Source: Defluviimonas aquaemixtae
Lineage (GTDB): Bacteria > Pseudomonadota > Alphaproteobacteria > Rhodobacterales > Rhodobacteraceae
DNA length: 64,000 bases
Assembly (NCBI RefSeq): GCF_900302475.1
Contig: NZ_OMOQ01000001.1
Location: 1,922,001 to 1,986,000 of the forward strand
Reading direction: 5' to 3'
Position numbers and translations under genes: made by a program. Every line of letters begins with the position of its first letter. Position 1 is the stretch's first letter. Shown here piece by piece: positions 58,993 to 64,000 of this stretch. The notes under the pieces are model-generated. The model was not told the origin of the DNA. It saw only the letters and a list, made by a program, of their open reading frames with translations, and searched no databases.

Positions 58993-59012
58993 TTGACCAC
59001 CCTTTTGGTCAA
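58993..59012. repeat. Inverted repeat TTGACCA-N6-TGGTCAA between clpP and clpX
   Basis: A perfect 7+7 inverted repeat with 6-base loop in the 134-base gap. It has RutR-like half sites but the wrong spacing (six instead of two). On the minus strand there is no T-run after it. It may bind a TetR-type regulator or act as an RNA hairpin before clpX. Confidence 0.5.
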
Positions 59013-59084
59013 GATTAGGGCAGCCGGATGGTCATCACAATGCTTAAATACCTGACCTTGAATCACTGTTTCGGGGTGGCAACG

Positions 59085-59714
59085 TTACGTCTTGTCGTCC
59101 TCGCCCGAGCGCGCGGCGAGGATCTCGTCGATAAGCCCCCATTCCTGCGCCTCATCGGGAGACATGAAGTTGTCGCGTTCAAGCGCGGCCTCGACCTTTT
59201 TCACGGGCTGGCCCGTGTGCTGGTGGTAGATCTGGTTCAACCGGTCCTTGAGTTTCTGGGTTTCCTGCGCGTGGATCATAATGTCCGTCGCCTGGCCCTG
59301 ATAGCCGCCCGACGGCTGGTGTACCATGATGCGGCTGTTGGGCAACGAGAAGCGCATTCCCTTTTCACCCGCCGTCAGCAGAAGGGAACCCATCGAGGCC
59401 GCTTGACCGATCACCAACGTCGACACCTTCGGCCGGATATACTGCATGGTGTCGTAGATCGAGAGACCCGATGTCACTACCCCGCCCGGCGAGTTGATGT
59501 ACATCGCGATCTCCTTCGACGGATTCTCCGCCTCGAGGAACAAGAGCTGGGCGCAGATGAGCGTCGACATGCCGTCATGGACCGGGCCGGACAGGAAGAT
59601 GATCCGCTCCTTCAGAAGGCGGGAATAGATGTCGTACGCCCGCTCCCCGCGCGAGGTCTGCTCAACCACCATCGGCACGAGGGTGTTCATGTAGATGTCG
59701 TAGGGGTCTTTCAT
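59085..59714 (-). CDS. clpP: ATP-dependent Clp protease proteolytic subunit ClpP
   Basis: Serine protease of 209 residues, with the triad S107 (GQAASMGS), H132 (IMVHQPSGG) and D181 (ERDNFMS). It stacks with ClpX and ClpA. The start at ATG 59714 ([20 protein letters not shown]) fits the family; the longer frame does not. Upstream on the minus strand CCTTGCAG and CTACTAAG are spaced near RpoH-type elements, but the match is weak. Confidence 0.96.
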   Translation of the reverse strand: MKDPYDIYMNTLVPMVVEQTSRGERAYDIYSRLLKERIIFLSGPVHDGMSTLICAQLLFLEAENPSKEIAMYINSPGGVVTSGLSIYDTMQYIRPKVSTLVIGQAASMGSLLLTAGEKGMRFSLPNSRIMVHQPSGGYQGQATDIMIHAQETQKLKDRLNQIYHQHTGQPVKKVEAALERDNFMSPDEAQEWGLIDEILAARSGEDDKT

Positions 59715-59844
59715 CTTGTCCGCCTGTCGCTGTTCCCGGGGGCATGCTAGTGCTCGAAACCTTGATCGAGTCTTAGTAGCGCGCACCGGGGGCTGCAAGG
59801 GTTGGCCGACCGGTTCGGAATTTGAACGGCACCTACCGTATCAG

Positions 59845-60570
59845 CTACCGCGCGGCTTGGGCGATGGTTGCGACTGGCCTACGACCCGATATCTCGAGGA
59901 TCAGCTTGCGCTTCACCGCGTCGGCAAAGGCTGCGCCGCCATCCGCCGTCACGACGAAAGCGCCCGGCCCACCGATGATCAGATATTCAAACTCGTCCTC
60001 CAGATCGCCGAAGCCGGAGCGGCCGGACGCGCAGCGCCGGCACAGGATCGCTAAGCCGTTGATAGTTATTCCGGCGTCGAGCGCCGCGCGGCGGCCCTCT
60101 CCGATCGACGGTCCGTTGAAATTGCCCGCCGAGTCGCCCGAAAAGTCGATGATCCGACGCCAGCCGCGGATGTTGTTTCCCTCGATCATGTCGCGCCCGA
60201 AAAGCAGCGCAGCGCCGATGCTGTTGCGTCCGCGCGCCCGGCGGGGCGGATTCATCAGCGCCTCGGCGAAAGCCTGCGCCGTGTCCGCGCCGTCGAGGAT
60301 CGTCCAGGGCACGACCACGTCCTGGCTGTCGAACTGGCCCCACTCGACATAGGTAACAGCTATGCTTCCGTAGGCGGTGTTGCCGATCGCGGCGATGACC
60401 TCGGGATCGGTGATCGCGGTCGCGTATCCCTGTCGCTGGAACATGATCTCGCCGTCATCGATGGAGCCGGAACTGTCGGCGAGAAGCACGAGTTCTAGAT
60501 CGACTTCGCTTTGCGCAGTGGCGGGCGATGAGAGCGAGAGCGCGATCGTGAGCGCAAGAAGAAGGAGCAT
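59845..60570 (-). CDS. DUF1194 protein, secreted von Willebrand factor A-like
   Basis: A 241-residue protein with signal peptide MLLLLALTIALSLSSPATA. The mature start VDLELVLLADSSGSIDDGE is a MIDAS metal site of the vWA fold typical of DUF1194, and VVPWTILDGADTAQAFAEAL and RRIIDFSGDSAGNFNG follow. Function is unknown; secreted vWA proteins usually mediate binding. Start at ATG 60570, with GGAGG eight bases upstream. The next gene is divergent. Confidence 0.85.
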   Translation of the reverse strand: MLLLLALTIALSLSSPATAQSEVDLELVLLADSSGSIDDGEIMFQRQGYATAITDPEVIAAIGNTAYGSIAVTYVEWGQFDSQDVVVPWTILDGADTAQAFAEALMNPPRRARGRNSIGAALLFGRDMIEGNNIRGWRRIIDFSGDSAGNFNGPSIGEGRRAALDAGITINGLAILCRRCASGRSGFGDLEDEFEYLIIGGPGAFVVTADGGAAFADAVKRKLILEISGRRPVATIAQAAR

Positions 60571-60693
60571 GTCCAGGACCTCCGTCACCCGAGCCTACCA
60601 TGGCCAATCGCATACACACAGCCACGACACGACGATTGCCGATGCGCCGTCGGCGCGCATAGTCTCGGCGCGACATCGGAGCAGGGGACGGAC

Positions 60694-62130
60694 ATGATCG
60701 CCGAGTACGACGATTGGGACGCGAGCGAGATGGCGCACAGAGTGGCGCTTGGAGATGTTTCAGCAGACGAGTTATTTGACGAGGCGCTGGAGCGCGTCGC
60801 GCGGCGGAATCCTGCGCTCAACGCGGCTGTGCTGATTCAGGAGGGCGCGGCGCGGCGGGCTATCGCGGCGGGCTTGCCCGAGGGACCGCTGAAGGGCGTG
60901 CCCTTCCTTCTGAAGGACCTGGGCTGCGAGGCAGTGGATTTCCCGTCGCACAACGGATCGCGCCTTCTGGCCAACACCGTCTACCCGCGCGACAGCGCGA
61001 TCTTCGACAGGATTCGCGCGACGGGCGCCGTGATCTTCGGGCGCACCACCTCGCCCGAGGGCGGGATCGGTCCGACGACCGAGGCCGCGGTCTATGGCGG
61101 CCCGACTCGCAACCCGTGGAGCACCGAACACACGCCGGGCGGATCGTCGGGCGGTTCGGGCGCTGCTGTGGCGGCTGGGATCGTGCCTGCCGCGCATGGC
61201 TCTGACGGCGGCGGGTCGGTGAGAATCCCAGCCTCGTGCTGCGGACTGTTCGGGCTGAAGGCGACGCGAGCGCGCCTGCCAGACGGGCCTTATGCGGGCG
61301 AGGGCTGGGCCGGCATGGCGATCGACGGCTTCCTGACGCGTTCGGTCCGCGACAGCGCCGTGCTGCTCAACACCTGCGCAGGCGCCGACCCCGGCGCGCC
61401 CTACTGGGCTCCTCCGCTCATGGAGGGCTTCTGCGCCGCCATCGCCCGCCCGCCCCGGCGACTGAAGATCGCGCTGTGCGAGACGACGCTGACCGGAGAG
61501 CCGATCCATGCCGACTGCCGGGACGCCGTGCTGGGCGCCGCGCAGCTCCTCGAAAGCCTCGGCCACAGCGTCGAACCCGCCCGCCCCGCCGCCGACACGA
61601 AGGCGATGATGCGGGCCTGGACCACCATCGTCGCCTGCGGCACCGCGCTCTCCGTGCGAAAGGCGATCATCGCCCGCGGCCGCCCGCTGGGCAACGGCGA
61701 GGTCGAGGACGTGACACGAAGCGCGCTCGACCACGCGGCGACGCTTTCTGGCGCAGACTACCTGGACGCCGTGGGCCGGATCCACACATATGGGCGCGAG
61801 ATGGCCGCGTTCTTCACCGACTGGGATGTGCTTCTCACAGCGACCCTTGCCGAACCGCCCGCCGAACTCGGGCGCTTCGCGCATTCAGGCAAGGATTACG
61901 TTGACTACCGGATGGGGCCGGGCATGGTGTTCGACTACTCGCCCTTCTGCGCAGCTTTCAACGCCTCTGGCCAGCCCGCCGCTTCGTTGCCCTTAGCCGT
62001 GACCGATGACGGGCTGCCCATTGGCATCCACCTTGCGGCACGTTTCGGCGCCGACGAAGAGCTCGTGGCACTCGCCGCCGAAATCGAGACCGCACAGCCC
62101 TGGTCTGCCCGGCGCCCGCCAATGCTCTAG
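60694..62130 (+). CDS. Amidase (amidase signature family)
   Basis: A 478-residue amidase with Ser-cisSer-Lys triad: K74 (FLLKDLG), S151 ([10 protein letters not shown]) and S175 ([11 protein letters not shown]). Family members hydrolyse simple or aryl amides, 6-aminohexanoate oligomers, or GatA-type substrates. No GatB or GatC gene is adjacent, so it is not a tRNA amidotransferase. It lies upstream of a polyamine-type ABC importer, so it may act on an imported amide; this is inference. Confidence 0.88.
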   Translation: MIAEYDDWDASEMAHRVALGDVSADELFDEALERVARRNPALNAAVLIQEGAARRAIAAGLPEGPLKGVPFLLKDLGCEAVDFPSHNGSRLLANTVYPRDSAIFDRIRATGAVIFGRTTSPEGGIGPTTEAAVYGGPTRNPWSTEHTPGGSSGGSGAAVAAGIVPAAHGSDGGGSVRIPASCCGLFGLKATRARLPDGPYAGEGWAGMAIDGFLTRSVRDSAVLLNTCAGADPGAPYWAPPLMEGFCAAIARPPRRLKIALCETTLTGEPIHADCRDAVLGAAQLLESLGHSVEPARPAADTKAMMRAWTTIVACGTALSVRKAIIARGRPLGNGEVEDVTRSALDHAATLSGADYLDAVGRIHTYGREMAAFFTDWDVLLTATLAEPPAELGRFAHSGKDYVDYRMGPGMVFDYSPFCAAFNASGQPAASLPLAVTDDGLPIGIHLAARFGADEELVALAAEIETAQPWSARRPPML

Positions 62131-62295
62131 CAACCCCGGCGCGCCACCCGTGTTATCAATCGCTTCGTCGATGCTGCGCATCCATCACCAAGCTTACAGG
62201 AATCGATTGACAGAAAACCGACACTTCGCGGACGTTGAGTACCATGGTGTCAGGCGGAGGCGAATGCCAACACCGCCGGTTACGGGAGGTGTTGC

Positions 62296-63363
62296 GTGAG
62301 TGCAGAATTCGCTATCGAGGCGCGCGAGGTCTGCAAGGTTTTCGGACAGGGCGAGCACGCGGTCAATGCCCTCGACGACGTGTCGGTCGCGATCCGCCAA
62401 GGCGAATTCTTCACGCTGCTCGGCCCGTCGGGCTGCGGCAAGACGACGCTTCTGCGGCTCATTGCAGGGTTCGAAAGTCCGACATCCGGCTCGATCTTTC
62501 TCGACGGGCAGGACATCACCGACTTGCCCCCTAACAAACGCCCGGTCAACACGGTCTTCCAAAGCTACGCGCTGTTTCCTCATCTGAGCGTTGCTGAGAA
62601 TATCGGATTCGGGCTCCAGATGCTCGGCCGCCCCAAGGCCGAAATCGCGGCGCGGACGGAAGAGATGCTCGCGCTCGTCAAGCTCGAGGCGTTGGCGGTC
62701 CGGAAGACTGCCCAACTTTCGGGCGGCCAGCAGCAACGCGTCGCACTCGCTCGCGCCCTCGCGCCGAGACCGAAACTGCTGCTCCTCGACGAACCGCTCT
62801 CGGCGCTCGACCTCAAGCTCCGGAAGGAAATGCAAGGAGAGCTGAAGCGCCTTCAGTGCGAGACCGGGATCACCTTTGTCTTCGTCACCCACGATCAGGA
62901 AGAGGCGCTGACGATGTCCGACCGGGTGGGCGTGATGTCGAGCGGCAAGATTCTGCAGATTGGCCCCCCCCGCGCGATCTACGCCCATCCGGTCAATCGC
63001 TTCGTGGCCGACTTTATTGGCGAGACGAACTTTATCCCAGCGCAGATCGTGGATGGTCACGCCGTGCTTCCCGGCGGCGTCTCACTTCCCATGACCGGCA
63101 CGCACCCAGCCGGTCCGGTCACACTGGCCATCCGGCCCGAACATCTGAGGCTGACCGATCGCGAAGGCGAGCGGGCGCTGCTCGCGACCGTGAGCCATTC
63201 GGTCTACTTCGGCACGGACAGTCATGTCCACCTGCGCCTCGCCGACAATACCGAGCTCATCGCGCGCCTTCAGATGGATGCCGAAGGCGCTGGAGGGCCC
63301 GATCCCGGTGCCGCCGTCGGCGTCGCATTCGCTCCGGGCGCGGTCCAGGTTCTAGAGGATTGA
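62296..63363 (+). CDS. potA: Polyamine-type ABC transporter ATP-binding protein PotA
   Basis: A 355-residue ATPase of the spermidine/putrescine (MOI) class: Walker [10 protein letters not shown] (43-51), signature [15 protein letters not shown], Walker [12 protein letters not shown], switch [15 protein letters not shown], and a C-terminal TOBE domain (about 275-355). Start at the GTG at 62296, six bases after GGGAGG. It is followed by a permease gene four bases later. The exact substrate is not known; putrescine-like compounds are the family default. Confidence 0.9.
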   Translation: MSAEFAIEAREVCKVFGQGEHAVNALDDVSVAIRQGEFFTLLGPSGCGKTTLLRLIAGFESPTSGSIFLDGQDITDLPPNKRPVNTVFQSYALFPHLSVAENIGFGLQMLGRPKAEIAARTEEMLALVKLEALAVRKTAQLSGGQQQRVALARALAPRPKLLLLDEPLSALDLKLRKEMQGELKRLQCETGITFVFVTHDQEEALTMSDRVGVMSSGKILQIGPPRAIYAHPVNRFVADFIGETNFIPAQIVDGHAVLPGGVSLPMTGTHPAGPVTLAIRPEHLRLTDREGERALLATVSHSVYFGTDSHVHLRLADNTELIARLQMDAEGAGGPDPGAAVGVAFAPGAVQVLED

Positions 63364-63367
63364 CGGG

Positions 63368-64000
63368 ATGAGCGCCGGTCGGGATCACCAGGCCATAGAA
63401 GAAAGGCGCAATGCGTGGCTCCTGTCCCTGCCCGCCCTCGTCATCCTGGTCGCCGCCGCTAGCGGTCCGCTCCTCATCATGCTCACCTACTCATTCCTCA
63501 CGCCGGGCAGATACGGCAACGTGGAATGGCAATTCTCACTGGACGCATGGCGCGGCATCCTTTTCACACGCGACATTTTCGACGGCACGCTCAAGCTCGC
63601 GGACGCACATCTGACAATCTTCTGGCGGTCGGTGAAACTGTCGCTCATGACGACGGTCTTCACGTTCGTCGTCGGGTTCCCGACAGCCTGGTTCATTGCG
63701 ATGCGCTCACCGCGATCCCGTGCGCTCTGGCTGTTTCTGATCACGATCCCGTTTTGGACGAACCTCCTGATCCGGACTTTCGCGATCAACCAGATCATTC
63801 GGAACGAAGGCCTTCTGAACACCTTCCTGATCAAGCTCGGCGTGATCAGCTCGCCCATCAACCTGATCTACACCGACACTGCCGTCTTCATCGGCATGAC
63901 CTATGTTTATCTGCCGCTGATGGTCCTTCCTCTCTTCGCCGCCATCGACCGGTTCGATCCGAGGATTCTGGAGGCGGGATACGACCTTTACGCGAGCCGC
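63368..64000 (+). CDS. potB: Polyamine-type ABC transporter permease PotB, 5' part
   Basis: The first 211 residues of a BPD-type permease of the polyamine-type ABC class, cut by the window end. An N-terminal cytoplasmic stretch is followed by WLLSLPALVILVAAASGPLLIML and SVKLSLMTTVFTFVVGFPTAWFI membrane segments and DRFDPRILEAGYDLYASR, the beginning of the ATPase-contact loop. The ATG lies four bases after the potA stop. Confidence 0.88.
   Translation, partial: MSAGRDHQAIEERRNAWLLSLPALVILVAAASGPLLIMLTYSFLTPGRYGNVEWQFSLDAWRGILFTRDIFDGTLKLADAHLTIFWRSVKLSLMTTVFTFVVGFPTAWFIAMRSPRSRALWLFLITIPFWTNLLIRTFAINQIIRNEGLLNTFLIKLGVISSPINLIYTDTAVFIGMTYVYLPLMVLPLFAAIDRFDPRILEAGYDLYASR

Noticed and set aside
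59736..59800. RpoH-type heat-shock promoter before clpP
   Set aside because: CCTTG and CTACTAAG are present, but spacing is off by at least one base and the -10 match is short; kept only as a remark.
62207..62212. TTGACA as -35 for potA
   Set aside because: No acceptable -10 at 16-19 bases downstream, so I do not call a promoter.

Overview
This window reads as a chromosomal segment of a high-GC alphaproteobacterium of the Rhodobacterales (Rhodobacteraceae/Paracoccaceae). The evidence is the gene content: ornithine-lipid genes olsBA, a ChpT-type phosphotransferase, an NDUFA12-type complex I subunit, L21 with a long C-terminal extension, a ScfR/RamB-like regulator, two RutR paralogs, and many ATGA-overlapped operons. 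There are no rRNA, tRNA, CRISPR, prophage or insertion-sequence genes that I can see. Coding density is very high, and no stretch longer than 300 bases lacks a gene (the largest gap is 14964-15252, 289 bases, with nothing recognisable in it).

Layout. 1-13 kb is housekeeping: an M32 carboxypeptidase (cut by the window edge), heme A synthase, TrmJ, a TfoX-like protein, a ThiE-like protein, OlsA/OlsB, DUF3553, ChpT, a DksA-like zinc-finger protein, ProA-ProB-ObgE, two GNAT genes (one a tandem fusion) and L27/L21. 13.4-16.2 kb holds an orphan MttB-family methyltransferase and a Ca/Na antiporter. 16.3-28.8 kb is one long minus-strand catabolic operon. It encodes a 2-aminobenzoyl-CoA-type monooxygenase/reductase fusion, an SDR, a MarR regulator, an enoyl-CoA hydratase, an acyl-CoA dehydrogenase, a hotdog thioesterase, a RidA deaminase, an aryl-CoA ligase and a complete LivKHMGF-type ABC importer. 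I read this as aerobic anthranilate (2-aminobenzoate) degradation through CoA thioesters, with its own uptake system and a palindromic MarR operator candidate at its head.

28.9-38.6 kb is mixed: Fur family, enolase, globin, two cupin/desaturase genes, RarD, AnmK, TyrS, a DUF1624 membrane protein, a ScfR-like regulator and a tiny lipoprotein. 38.7-53.1 kb is a reductive pyrimidine-degradation island. It has a NitT/TauT-type ABC importer, dihydropyrimidinase, a ureidopropionase-type amidohydrolase, PreT-PreA dihydropyrimidine dehydrogenase and two RutR-family regulators. Near-consensus RutR boxes lie in front of the amidohydrolase gene, and a diverged one in front of preT. Two SAM methyltransferases and one A/T-richer secreted protein of unknown role are embedded in it.

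53.3-64 kb returns to housekeeping: accBC, aat, DUF2155, mlaD, NDUFA12, clpX, clpP, a DUF1194 protein and an amidase, ending in the first two genes of a polyamine-type ABC importer (potA, partial potB).

The most interesting material is regulatory and contextual: the RidA-containing anthraniloyl-CoA operon, the RutR box series, the methyltransferase lying between preT and preA, the paired repeats in front of the ScfR-like gene, and palindromes upstream of eno, ctaA and the globin gene.
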